From Bacteroidota bacterium (lineage in GTDB: Bacteria; Bacteroidota; Ignavibacteria; UBA10030), in contig JAOAFT010000005.1 in NCBI GenBank assembly GCA_026416125.1, forward strand, positions 56,594 to 120,593: 64,000 nt of DNA. The letters run 5' to 3'. The notes beneath the pieces are model-generated. The model worked only from the letters and a program-made list of their open reading frames with translations. It did no database searches and was not told where the DNA came from. The position numbers and the translations under genes were made by a program. Shown one piece after another: positions 9,125 through 17,362 of the stretch. How positions within the stretch are numbered: position 1 is the first letter of the stretch; each line of letters begins with the position of its first letter.

Positions 9125-10606
9125 ATGTCAAAACCTCTGAATGTTCTTTTTGTCACAAGCGAAGTTGAGCCTTTTTCTAAAACAGGTGGTCTTGCCGATG
9201 TCTCAAGTGCCCTCCCGAAAGCTATTAAAGATCTTGGCCATGAAATTCGAATCATAACACCAAGGTATCGTTTCATCAGCGAGCGAAAGTTTAAACTTCA
9301 CGATATTATACGGCTACGCGAAATACCCATCCCCGTTGGATCAACGATGTACATTGGCCATGTAAAATCATCGTTCATCTGTAATTTAAAAGAAAAAGTT
9401 CAAGTCTACTTCCTTGACAATCAAGAATACTTCGGCCGTGACGGTATTTACCAGAGCCCAACCACAAAGAAAGATTATAAAGACAACGATGAACGGTTTA
9501 CATTTTTTGCGCGTGGTGTACTAGAAACACTCAAGCACCTTGGATGGGCACCTGATATTATACACTGTAATGACTGGCAAACAGCTTTAATTCCCGCTTA
9601 CCTTAAAACCATCTATAAAACTGATACATTTTTTGAAAACACAAAGACTATTTTTACCATTCACAACATGGCATACCAGGGGATTTTCCCGTATGAATCT
9701 TTTGTGAAAACAAACTTACCAAAGGAACTTTTCTCCCCACAAGGGGTTGAGGCATACGGTAATTTCAATTTTTTGAAAACTGGAATTGTTTTCGCAGACG
9801 CTATTACAACTGTAAGTGAAAAATACGCAGAAGAAATTTGCACAAATGACGAAATTGGAGCCGGATTGAGTAATCTGCTTTCTTCACGGAAGAGTACTCT
9901 TTACGGTATTGTAAACGGTATTGACGATAATATCTGGAACCCTGCTACAGATGATTTCATCTATCGAAAGTATGATGTAAAATCAATCGAAGCAAAATAT
10001 GACAATAAGAAAGCTCTCATCAACAAGCTTGGCCTTGATAATTCAAAAGAAATACCTCTTATTGGCACAATAGGACGAATGGTAGAATTGAAGGGTTATG
10101 ATCTCCTCGTCTCTGTTCTCGAAGAGATTCTCAAACTTGACGTCCTGATGGTTATTCTCTCATCAGGGGACAAAGACCTCGAAAAGAAATTCGAGGCTCT
10201 TCAAAAAAAACATCCAAAGAAGTTTAACCTCATAATCGGGTACAACGAAGAAATGGCTCATCTCATTGAAGCTGGATGCGACATGTTTTTAATGCCATCA
10301 AAATTTGAACCATGTGGCCTTAACCAGATGTATAGCATGCGATACGGTACCGTACCAATTGTTCATGCTACCGGTGGTCTTGACGATACAGTAGAAGATT
10401 ATCAAGGGAATGGTAAAGGCACCGGTTTTAAGTTTTACAAATATGACCCAAAAGAATTATTGAAAACCATTCAACGGGCACTCAAAGTATACCAACAACC
10501 TGAAGAATGGAAAAAAATAATGCGAAACGGAATGCTACTCGACTTCTCATGGAAAAATTCTGCACGAAAGTACCTAAACCTTTACAAAGAAGTACTCAAA
10601 CACTAG
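9125..10606 (+). CDS. glgA: Glycogen (starch) synthase, GT5 family
   Basis: The enzyme transfers glucose from ADP-glucose (or UDP-glucose) to the non-reducing end of alpha-1,4-glucan in the cytoplasm. The 493 residues are the normal GlgA length. The nucleotide-sugar motif KTGGLADV contains Lys19. HCNDWQTAL and FTIHNMAYQG lie in the N-terminal Rossmann domain, VNGIDDNIWNP in the linker, and EPCGLNQMYSMRYGTVPIV with ATGGLDDTV in the C-terminal Rossmann domain. No other glycogen gene is adjacent; the following gene encodes a surface lipoprotein. The ATG at 9125 directly precedes the conserved N-terminal strand. Confidence is high; the choice of nucleotide sugar is not readable from sequence. Confidence 0.95.
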   Translation: MSKPLNVLFVTSEVEPFSKTGGLADVSSALPKAIKDLGHEIRIITPRYRFISERKFKLHDIIRLREIPIPVGSTMYIGHVKSSFICNLKEKVQVYFLDNQEYFGRDGIYQSPTTKKDYKDNDERFTFFARGVLETLKHLGWAPDIIHCNDWQTALIPAYLKTIYKTDTFFENTKTIFTIHNMAYQGIFPYESFVKTNLPKELFSPQGVEAYGNFNFLKTGIVFADAITTVSEKYAEEICTNDEIGAGLSNLLSSRKSTLYGIVNGIDDNIWNPATDDFIYRKYDVKSIEAKYDNKKALINKLGLDNSKEIPLIGTIGRMVELKGYDLLVSVLEEILKLDVLMVILSSGDKDLEKKFEALQKKHPKKFNLIIGYNEEMAHLIEAGCDMFLMPSKFEPCGLNQMYSMRYGTVPIVHATGGLDDTVEDYQGNGKGTGFKFYKYDPKELLKTIQRALKVYQQPEEWKKIMRNGMLLDFSWKNSARKYLNLYKEVLKH

Positions 10607-10678
10607 AATGCATTCCCATCTACAGGATATTCATATCATTGTCAATGATAACAACTTAGGTAAGGTAGTAGTGTATTT

Positions 10679-11851
10679 ATGAAACAACAGATCAGTCTCA
10701 TCGTTTTCCTTTTTCTATTCGTCCTACCGATAACCGATGGATGTGTTGAAGCACCAAACTCGGTTGGATCTGACGTTTTACCATCTACTGATTCACCGTC
10801 GCTCCAGGTCGCTACACTTGTCGCGACTGATCATGAGGTAAAGCAATTTTTTTCCAACACAACACTACTGAATATGTTCTGCGTAGGGAAATACCAATTG
10901 TATGAAGCATGGGGATTCCTTGGGTTCTATGGGTTCCCCGATACTTTCACAAACATTTCTGTAAGGAATGCCTTTATCCGCTTGAAAGCTCGCTATCATT
11001 TTGGTGATAGTGCAAGTACAATAGCATTCAACATTCACCGCCTCAAGAAACCATGGTTCGGCGATTCACTTTCTGTAGATTCGCTTAAACTGTTTGCAAA
11101 CGACTACTACGATGCACGAACTATCATTACTTTCTCACAAACACTTGGCGATTCAGAATATGCCTACGTCGACATCCCAGACACCCACATGGTTCGCCTC
11201 TGGTTACAAACGACGAATGATAGTCTCCACTACAACTACGGTTTACTATTTGAGCCAACGAACACATCAATTATTATGGGGTTTTCATCATACTATGCAA
11301 CAGACACATCTGCAATACCTCTTCTCTGTGTTGAATACGAAAAGAATGGAACTCAACAGACATTTATTCACCACCTAAGTACATCGCGTTACGTTGCAAG
11401 CGCACCGTACTCCTTTGTTGTTACTGACCCATCACTTGTCTATGCTCAAAACGGTGTATCGTACCGAACTCTTTTACGATTCGATATATCTTCAGTACCA
11501 AACCCATCGATAATTAATTCAGCAACGTTAACATTCGTACTAAACCCTGTGCATTCGATTCTAACTCGTGCAGCACATGATTCAATCCTTGTATCACAAG
11601 TCAACGTTGATGGTTCTCTTTCATTCCCATGGTTAACTTACAGTACAGTAACAACGGATTCACTTGGAAACAAAATTTACACTGTTGATATTCGAAGTGC
11701 AGTTGCAAGCTGGGTTCGGAATCGATACCCAGCACACATTGTTGTCATGGGATATGGTGAAAGCTCAACATTTGACAAATTTGCATTCTATGGCCCATCA
11801 GCACCTGATGCACTAAAACCACGTATTGAGGTCGTATACACACAAAGGTAA
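10679..11851 (+). CDS. DNRLRE-type surface lipoprotein, function unknown
   Basis: The 390-residue protein has a signal peptide followed by an imperfect lipobox (PITDGC, Cys22), suggesting a lipid-anchored envelope protein. The C-terminal half contains RTLLRFDISSVP and INSATLTF, the hallmark strands of the DNRLRE/CBM96-like beta-sandwich family found in secreted proteins. A weaker copy (AFIRLKARYHFGD) lies in the N-terminal half, so there may be two sandwich domains. No catalytic motif is visible. The stop codon is four bases before the next start, and the next gene encodes an outer-membrane barrel, so the two are probably co-transcribed. Binding of a polysaccharide or a structural role is possible; neither is demonstrated by the sequence. 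Confidence 0.6.
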   Translation: MKQQISLIVFLFLFVLPITDGCVEAPNSVGSDVLPSTDSPSLQVATLVATDHEVKQFFSNTTLLNMFCVGKYQLYEAWGFLGFYGFPDTFTNISVRNAFIRLKARYHFGDSASTIAFNIHRLKKPWFGDSLSVDSLKLFANDYYDARTIITFSQTLGDSEYAYVDIPDTHMVRLWLQTTNDSLHYNYGLLFEPTNTSIIMGFSSYYATDTSAIPLLCVEYEKNGTQQTFIHHLSTSRYVASAPYSFVVTDPSLVYAQNGVSYRTLLRFDISSVPNPSIINSATLTFVLNPVHSILTRAAHDSILVSQVNVDGSLSFPWLTYSTVTTDSLGNKIYTVDIRSAVASWVRNRYPAHIVVMGYGESSTFDKFAFYGPSAPDALKPRIEVVYTQR

Positions 11852-11855
11852 GTTT

Positions 11856-13079
11856 ATGAAAACATTTCTAAAATCTTTCATCGCTTGTACTTTGATACCC
11901 TCTCTCCTTTTTGGTGGTGGTTCCTCATACTCACGGTATGGTATTGGTGACCTTCTGTACTTTGGTGGAAATCGTGCATACGCACTTGGTGGGTGTGGTA
12001 TCGCAACACTCCACTCCGAGTACCTCAATCAATTTAACCCAGCAGGATTATCAAAGTTGCTCATTACCCAATTTTCGAGTGCATTCGAAAACAATACAAT
12101 ATCTTCCTCAACAAGGTACGGGTCATCGAAATATAACACGTACGGGTTTCAATCGTTTTTTATTGCTATTCCGATTTCAATTGACAATGGAATTGCACTA
12201 AGCATGGAGTATACGCCCTATAGTAGTGTAGCATACGCAATTCGCCGAACGACGGTACTCCCTCACGGAACATCAACTAACACATACTATGGAACTGGGG
12301 GGATTGCTTTTTTAGGAGTTGGTCTTTCACTCTCTCTTACAGATAATCTCCACCTCGGACTTAAAGTGGCGAATTATTTTGGGAAAAACGAACAATACAT
12401 CAAAGCTGACTACGATGTATACTACGACGCAGACTACGAGCGTTCTACGTACTACAATGGCTTTGGTACTACTGTAGGTGTACTGTACGAGCATATTGGT
12501 AAAGAATTAAATATACCATCGCTTGAAACTCTTTCACTCGGACTAATTTTCTCTCCCCCAACCCAACTCTCAGCTAATGATATTGCATACTATCCGCTTT
12601 ATGACACAACAGTAACAAAGAGGAAGGGAAACTCAGAACTTCCATTTTCGTTTGGAATTGGTGCATCGTATGTATTAAAAAACACTTATCAACTTTTAAC
12701 TGACTTCCATTACCAACAATGGGCTTCAGCAAAACACTTCGGAAGAGTAAATCAAGACCTCAGGAATGCTTTTCGTTTTGCACTTGGTGTCGAACGACTT
12801 CCCCAGTTCCGTCAACCCTCGTTTTGGCAACGAACCGCCTACCGACTCGGAGCGTATTACCATGCTACGTATTACAATATTCATGGTCGTGGAATTGATG
12901 AATACGGTTTTACTGCAGGTATAGGCTTACCTCTGGGAACACTTGGTAAACTCGATGTCGCATTCCAATACGGTGTACGGGGAACAACAGCATACGATTT
13001 GCAACGTGATACGTTCTACCGCATATCACTTGGTGTTACAGTACGAGAACAATGGTTTATTCAATTTGAAGAGGAATGA
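11856..13079 (+). CDS. Outer-membrane beta-barrel protein, 'SSYSRYGIGD' family
   Basis: From the ATG at 11856 the protein has 407 residues with a signal peptide ending near SLLFGGG, followed by SSYSRYGIGD, ALGGCGIAT and NPAGLS. This N-terminal signature recurs in Bacteroidota outer-membrane proteins distantly like the FadL/TodX fold. The rest is strand-like with abundant Tyr and Gly. The start follows AGGTAAG and lies 5 bases after the previous stop; an upstream in-frame start at 11826 would lack a signal peptide at its N-terminus. It lies between the DNRLRE lipoprotein and rpiB, 4 bases from the latter. The function in this family is not established; a transport or assembly role for hydrophobic substrates is only a fold-based guess. 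Confidence 0.7.
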   Translation: MKTFLKSFIACTLIPSLLFGGGSSYSRYGIGDLLYFGGNRAYALGGCGIATLHSEYLNQFNPAGLSKLLITQFSSAFENNTISSSTRYGSSKYNTYGFQSFFIAIPISIDNGIALSMEYTPYSSVAYAIRRTTVLPHGTSTNTYYGTGGIAFLGVGLSLSLTDNLHLGLKVANYFGKNEQYIKADYDVYYDADYERSTYYNGFGTTVGVLYEHIGKELNIPSLETLSLGLIFSPPTQLSANDIAYYPLYDTTVTKRKGNSELPFSFGIGASYVLKNTYQLLTDFHYQQWASAKHFGRVNQDLRNAFRFALGVERLPQFRQPSFWQRTAYRLGAYYHATYYNIHGRGIDEYGFTAGIGLPLGTLGKLDVAFQYGVRGTTAYDLQRDTFYRISLGVTVREQWFIQFEEE

Positions 13080-13083
13080 TCCA

Positions 13084-13539
13084 ATGATTGCACTTGGTAG
13101 TGACCATGCTGGTTTCCAGTATAAAGAAAAAATAAAAGAACTTCTTATATCACTACATCTTGAGTACAAAGACTATGGAACGTTTTCGCCAGATTCAACC
13201 GATTACCCTGACTATGCATCGCGTGTTTCAAATGCTATCCTAAAGGGTGAAGCCGAACGAGGAATTCTTATATGTGGAACAGGGATTGGAATGTCAATCG
13301 CTGCGAATAAATTTCCAGGAATTCGAGCTGCTGTTTGTGAATCTATTGACTCTGCTCGTTTAGCACGTGAACATAACGATGCAAATATTCTTTGTTTGGG
13401 CGAACGGATCACACCGTGGGAGAAAGCAATTGAGATTGTCAAAGTATTTCTAACAACCGAGTTTGAAAATGGCGAGCGTCATTGTCGTCGAGTAAACAAG
13501 TTAAATACTCTTCCACAAGCCCTGGGAGATCATACATGA
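13084..13539 (+). CDS. rpiB: Ribose-5-phosphate isomerase B (RpiB/LacAB family)
   Basis: This cytoplasmic enzyme interconverts ribose 5-phosphate and ribulose 5-phosphate in the non-oxidative pentose phosphate pathway. The 151-residue protein has the N-terminal phosphate-binding GSDHAGF, the [13 protein letters not shown] loop with the proton-transfer cysteine, and [11 protein letters not shown] with the conserved His. The ATG at 13084 is chosen because homology begins with [11 protein letters not shown]; a longer frame reaches back into the barrel gene. The stop overlaps the glyA start in ATGA, implying translational coupling with serine hydroxymethyltransferase. An allose-6-phosphate isomerase activity is possible in this family but the context gives no support. 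Confidence 0.93.
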   Translation: MIALGSDHAGFQYKEKIKELLISLHLEYKDYGTFSPDSTDYPDYASRVSNAILKGEAERGILICGTGIGMSIAANKFPGIRAAVCESIDSARLAREHNDANILCLGERITPWEKAIEIVKVFLTTEFENGERHCRRVNKLNTLPQALGDHT

Positions 13540-14834
13540 GCATTCTCAATTCGAAAGATCCAGAAATTTTTCAAGCAATTCGAAACGAGGTAGAACGCCA
13601 ACACTCAAAACTCGAACTCATAGCATCTGAAAATTTTGTAAGCCTTGCTGTGCTCGAAGCCCTCGGGAGTGTTTTAACAAACAAGTACGCAGAAGGGTAT
13701 CCAGGAAAACGATACTACGGTGGTTGCGAATTTGTCGATATCGCAGAGAACTTGGCACGTGAGAGAGTAAAGCTACTCTTCAATGCTGCGTATGCAAATG
13801 TCCAACCGCACTCTGGTTCACAAGCAAATATGGCCGTATATTTTACATTCTTAAAACCAGGTGATACTGTACTTGGTATGAATCTCTCCCACGGTGGTCA
13901 CCTTACTCACGGTTCACCAGTAAATTTCTCAGGACAGCTCTACCGCTTCATTGCTTACGGTGTCTCACCAGAAACCGGCAGAATTGACTACAACGAAGTT
14001 GAAGACATCGCAAAACGTGAAAAACCTAAAATGATCACTGTAGGAGCAAGTGCTTATTCACGCAATATCGATTACAAAGCATTCCGTGAAATAGCAGATC
14101 GTGTCGGTGCCTTCCTCTTTGCTGATATAGCACACCCAGCAGGTCTTATTGCCGCAAAACTTCACAACGATCCTTTACCATACTGCCACGTCGTTACCTC
14201 GACAACACATAAAACTCTCAGAGGTCCACGGGGTGGTCTCATCCTTATGGGGAACGATTTTGAAAACCCCTTCGGTTATATAGCTCCCAAAAGTGGCCGT
14301 AAAAAAATGATGTCGGAACTACTCGATGCAATGGTTATTCCAGGTGTTCAAGGTGGACCGCTCATGCATGTAATTGCTGCTAAAGCAGTTGGCTTTGGTG
14401 AAAATTTACAACCCGAATTCCGAACATATGCAGAGCAAATCATTAAAAACGCTCGCACACTTGCAACTGCACTCATGAGACGAGGGTACACTATTGTTTC
14501 AGGCGGAACAGATAACCACCTGATGCTTATCGACCTTCGCAATAAAAATTGTACAGGAAAAGAGGCACAGGAAGCACTTGATCATGCAGGAATAACTGTC
14601 AATAAAAATACGGTTCCATTTGACGATAAATCACCCCTCATTACGAGTGGCATCCGAATAGGAACACCAGCTGTAACTACCCGCGGCATGAAGGAACAAG
14701 AAATGGAACTTATTGCCGAATTTATAGATAGAGTACTAACACACCGTACCGATGAGTCCGTGCTCACTGCTGTGAGGAAATCCGTCTATGAACTCTGTGA
14801 ACAATTCCCCCTCTACCCTGAATTACGGAAGTAA
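13536..14834 (+). CDS. glyA: Serine hydroxymethyltransferase
   Basis: This PLP enzyme converts serine and tetrahydrofolate to glycine and 5,10-methylenetetrahydrofolate, the main one-carbon source. From the ATG at 13536 it has 432 residues, normal for bacterial GlyA. Visible motifs are [36 protein letters not shown], the aspartate loop FADIAHPAG, and the PLP-lysine segment [16 protein letters not shown]. The start overlaps the rpiB stop (ATGA). tatC follows 8 bases later. Nothing is missing from the active site, so it should be active. Confidence 0.97.
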   Translation: MSILNSKDPEIFQAIRNEVERQHSKLELIASENFVSLAVLEALGSVLTNKYAEGYPGKRYYGGCEFVDIAENLARERVKLLFNAAYANVQPHSGSQANMAVYFTFLKPGDTVLGMNLSHGGHLTHGSPVNFSGQLYRFIAYGVSPETGRIDYNEVEDIAKREKPKMITVGASAYSRNIDYKAFREIADRVGAFLFADIAHPAGLIAAKLHNDPLPYCHVVTSTTHKTLRGPRGGLILMGNDFENPFGYIAPKSGRKKMMSELLDAMVIPGVQGGPLMHVIAAKAVGFGENLQPEFRTYAEQIIKNARTLATALMRRGYTIVSGGTDNHLMLIDLRNKNCTGKEAQEALDHAGITVNKNTVPFDDKSPLITSGIRIGTPAVTTRGMKEQEMELIAEFIDRVLTHRTDESVLTAVRKSVYELCEQFPLYPELRK

Positions 14835-14842
14835 TATGATGT

Positions 14843-15625
14843 ATGGCAATACACACTTCTTTACTTCATCTGTTGTCAAAAAAACAGTCAGCCTCATCAG
14901 ATGATACAACGAAAGAAATGTCTTTCCTCGAACACCTCGAGGAACTCCGATGGCAAATCATCAAAGCACTTATCGGATTTTTCGTTGCAACATTTCTTTG
15001 TGCACTCTATGCTGACTTCATCGTACAAGACCTATTGCTTACGCCAATTAAATCAGTTGGCATTAAAACTCAGGTACTTTCACCGTATGGAATTCTCTTG
15101 TTGTACATGGAGTCAATACTCATTTGTGGCATCATCCTTAGTATGCCCTACACACTCTATTGCCTTTGGAAATTTGTTGCACCAGGTCTCCTTCCCAACG
15201 AACGCCACTATATCTCACGAATCGTAGCTCTAACGTCATTGTGCTTTTTCGCGGGGGTAGCATTTGGTTACTTCATTCTCCTTCCAACAGCACTTCATTT
15301 CTTTGCAACATTCGGTACAGAGTATATTGAACTCAACGTCGCTCTCGATCAATACATCAGTTTTATGTTGGCTCTCCTTCTCGGAGCAGGACTCGTGTTC
15401 GAACTCCCGATGATTTCTTTCTTCCTTACGAAAATGGGACTACTTACTCCATCCTTCATGCGTAAGTATCGACGTCATGCTCTTGTCCTCATACTTATTA
15501 TCTCTGCTATCGTAACACCAACCCCTGATGCATTGACACAAATTCTCCTTGCTGCACCGATGTTTTTACTCTACGAAATTAGTATCTTAGTATCGTCGAT
15601 TAGTTATCGTTCACCTGTATCCTAA
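14843..15625 (+). CDS. tatC: Sec-independent protein translocase TatC
   Basis: TatC is the inner-membrane receptor for twin-arginine signal peptides. The 260-residue protein contains the conserved cytoplasmic N-terminal motif MSFLEHLEELRW (Glu side chains that contact the RR motif), six predicted membrane segments, and the signature PGLLPNERHYISR after the second segment. The C-terminal segments contain VTPTPDALTQILLAAPM. No tatA/tatB is next to it in this window. It lies 8 bases after glyA and 6 bases before the polyprenyl diphosphate synthase gene, so it belongs to the rpiB-glyA-tatC operon. Confidence 0.95.
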   Translation: MAIHTSLLHLLSKKQSASSDDTTKEMSFLEHLEELRWQIIKALIGFFVATFLCALYADFIVQDLLLTPIKSVGIKTQVLSPYGILLLYMESILICGIILSMPYTLYCLWKFVAPGLLPNERHYISRIVALTSLCFFAGVAFGYFILLPTALHFFATFGTEYIELNVALDQYISFMLALLLGAGLVFELPMISFFLTKMGLLTPSFMRKYRRHALVLILIISAIVTPTPDALTQILLAAPMFLLYEISILVSSISYRSPVS

Positions 15626-15631
15626 AGTTCC

Positions 15632-16621
15632 ATGAGTGAGAAAGTTCCTCTATCGCTTGACAAAATTCGAAAACCGGTTGAAACGGAACTCGAGAATTTT
15701 GAAAAACTCTTTCGTCAAACGTTACGTTCTTCCGTTCCACTTGTCAACCTGATTGCGCGCTACATTACTCGCCAACGTGGAAAACGGGTTCGCCCATTAT
15801 TAATTTTTCTTAGTGCAAAGCTCTGTGGTGCAATTACACAACGGACCTTTAACGGTGCACTCCTTGTAGAACTTCTCCACACAGCAACTCTCATTCACGA
15901 TGACGTCGTCGATAATGCTGATACTCGACGTGGTGTCGCATCTATCAACGCTATATGGAATAACAAAATCGCTGTTATCATGGGAGATTTCCTGCTTTCC
16001 CGCGGATTACTCACAGCTCTAGAACATGGTGATATCGATTTTTTAAAAAGTACATCGCATGCAGCGCGACGCATGACTGAGGGAGAACTTCTTCAACTTC
16101 AGAAGAGTAGACAATTAAACATTACCGAAGAAACATACATTGAGATAATTCGTTCAAAAACTGCTGCACTTTTTGCTTCGTGTACTGAAATTGGTGCAGC
16201 TAGTGTAACCAAAAATCCAACTTTAATTGAACGCCTTCGCCTGTATGGCGAGAAAACTGGAATGGTCTTCCAAATTCGAGATGATATCCTCGACTATACA
16301 GGAAGCAGATCCTCAATCGGCAAACCTACTGTTTCTGATATTCGGGATAAGAAAATTACCCTTCCCCTCCTTCTTGCCATGAAGAATGCATCACCATCCG
16401 ATGCAAAACATGCTTTAAGTATTATCAAAAAGGGTATACAATCTAAATCTATTCAGTGGCTCTTACAGTTCATTAACGAGCATCGTGGAATAGAATCATC
16501 AATTGAATACGCAGAAGCGTTCGCACAAGAAGCACTGGCTCTCATTGCTCCGTTTGATAACTCTGATGCAAAGGAATCACTTCAAGAGTTTGTAACATTT
16601 TCTCTCTACAGAAAAAAATAA
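15632..16621 (+). CDS. Polyprenyl diphosphate synthase (trans-isoprenyl diphosphate synthase)
   Basis: The 329-residue enzyme condenses isopentenyl diphosphate with allylic diphosphates to make long-chain prenyl diphosphates for quinones or other lipids. The first aspartate-rich motif is LIHDDVVDNADTRRG and the second is FQIRDDILDYTG. The GKRVRPLL motif near residue 50 binds the IPP diphosphate. Length and motif spacing fit the octaprenyl/heptaprenyl class rather than short-chain farnesyl synthases, but chain length cannot be read reliably. It ends the rpiB-glyA-tatC operon and is convergent with the DUF971 gene three bases away. The product could feed the GGGP synthase homologue or the UbiA enzyme in this window. 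Confidence 0.9.
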   Translation: MSEKVPLSLDKIRKPVETELENFEKLFRQTLRSSVPLVNLIARYITRQRGKRVRPLLIFLSAKLCGAITQRTFNGALLVELLHTATLIHDDVVDNADTRRGVASINAIWNNKIAVIMGDFLLSRGLLTALEHGDIDFLKSTSHAARRMTEGELLQLQKSRQLNITEETYIEIIRSKTAALFASCTEIGAASVTKNPTLIERLRLYGEKTGMVFQIRDDILDYTGSRSSIGKPTVSDIRDKKITLPLLLAMKNASPSDAKHALSIIKKGIQSKSIQWLLQFINEHRGIESSIEYAEAFAQEALALIAPFDNSDAKESLQEFVTFSLYRKK

Positions 16622-16624
16622 TTT

Positions 16625-16942
16625 TTACTTTGATTTACATAATGGACATTCACAAAGTTCTCGCAGCATGTTCCATGTGTAAATCCCGGCAGAATGTCCA
16701 TCAGCCCAATAAAACTGAATTCCATAATTCCCCACAGGTTCCATTCTGAGCACATCATACTTCCCCGGCATATCCGATTGTGGCAAGGGAGTATATTTCC
16801 GCCACAAAATAGTTTCTCCTCTGCACTCTGCACATGGACACTTCGTACGGAGGGTATTTAGCGTTATTTCCCCCTCGTGTCCATCATTCCACGAGATTGA
16901 AAGAATACCTCTCGTACTAACTTTTATGCAACGTGGTACCAT
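16625..16942 (-). CDS. DUF971 domain protein
   Basis: This 105-residue protein consists of one DUF971 domain (the N-terminal domain of gamma-butyrobetaine hydroxylases in other proteins). It has two CxxC pairs, CPCAEC near residue 35 and CECPLC near the C-terminus, which could bind a metal. WNDGHEG and WADGHSAGIYTW are the repeated signature strands. Stand-alone members are widespread in bacteria and their role is not settled; links to iron-sulfur cluster biology have been proposed. The gene is single, convergent with the polyprenyl synthase and divergent from clpS. Confidence 0.8.
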   Translation of the reverse strand: MVPRCIKVSTRGILSISWNDGHEGEITLNTLRTKCPCAECRGETILWRKYTPLPQSDMPGKYDVLRMEPVGNYGIQFYWADGHSAGIYTWNMLRELCECPLCKSK

Positions 16943-17068
16943 AAAACTGCCTCAAACAACACATTCAATTACCAAATATGGGAAAATTTTTACAAATATC
17001 TATAATTCTGTTTTTCTTGAATACTCATGCAATTTTCAGTATTTTGAAAGAGATGGAGGTGGTAGTAT

Positions 17069-17347
17069 ATGAGTAAAGCTCCATTACATAAGCCAGAACA
17101 CGATGTAGATGTACTCGTTGATCATCCAGCAACAGTGATTCTTTTTAATGATAATGTCCACACATTCGATGAAGTTATTCACCAGCTTATCAAAGCACTG
17201 GGATGTTCAACAGCAAAGGCTGAAGAACTAACATGGCAAGTACACACAAATGGGAAAGCTGCTGTGTACGAAGGGCCAATGAATGAGTGTCTTCGGGTCT
17301 CATCAATTCTTGAAGAAATAGCGTTACACACACAAATTGAAGTATAA
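17069..17347 (+). CDS. clpS: ATP-dependent Clp protease adaptor ClpS
   Basis: ClpS delivers N-degron substrates to ClpA/ClpC-ClpP. The 92-residue protein shows the core [15 protein letters not shown], which forms the N-end residue pocket (Asn-Asp and the following helix), and [12 protein letters not shown], which contains the His and other surface residues of the adaptor fold. GGAGGTGG lies about 7 bases before the ATG. alaS follows after 15 bases, so the two are probably co-transcribed. No clpA/clpC is present in the window. Confidence 0.92.
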   Translation: MSKAPLHKPEHDVDVLVDHPATVILFNDNVHTFDEVIHQLIKALGCSTAKAEELTWQVHTNGKAAVYEGPMNECLRVSSILEEIALHTQIEV

Positions 17348-17362
17348 GGAACTATCCATTCT

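Noticed and set aside
10634..10650. Small inverted repeat TATCATT-N3-AATGATA after glgA
   Set aside because: A 3-base loop and no T-run; expected by chance in AT-rich sequence.
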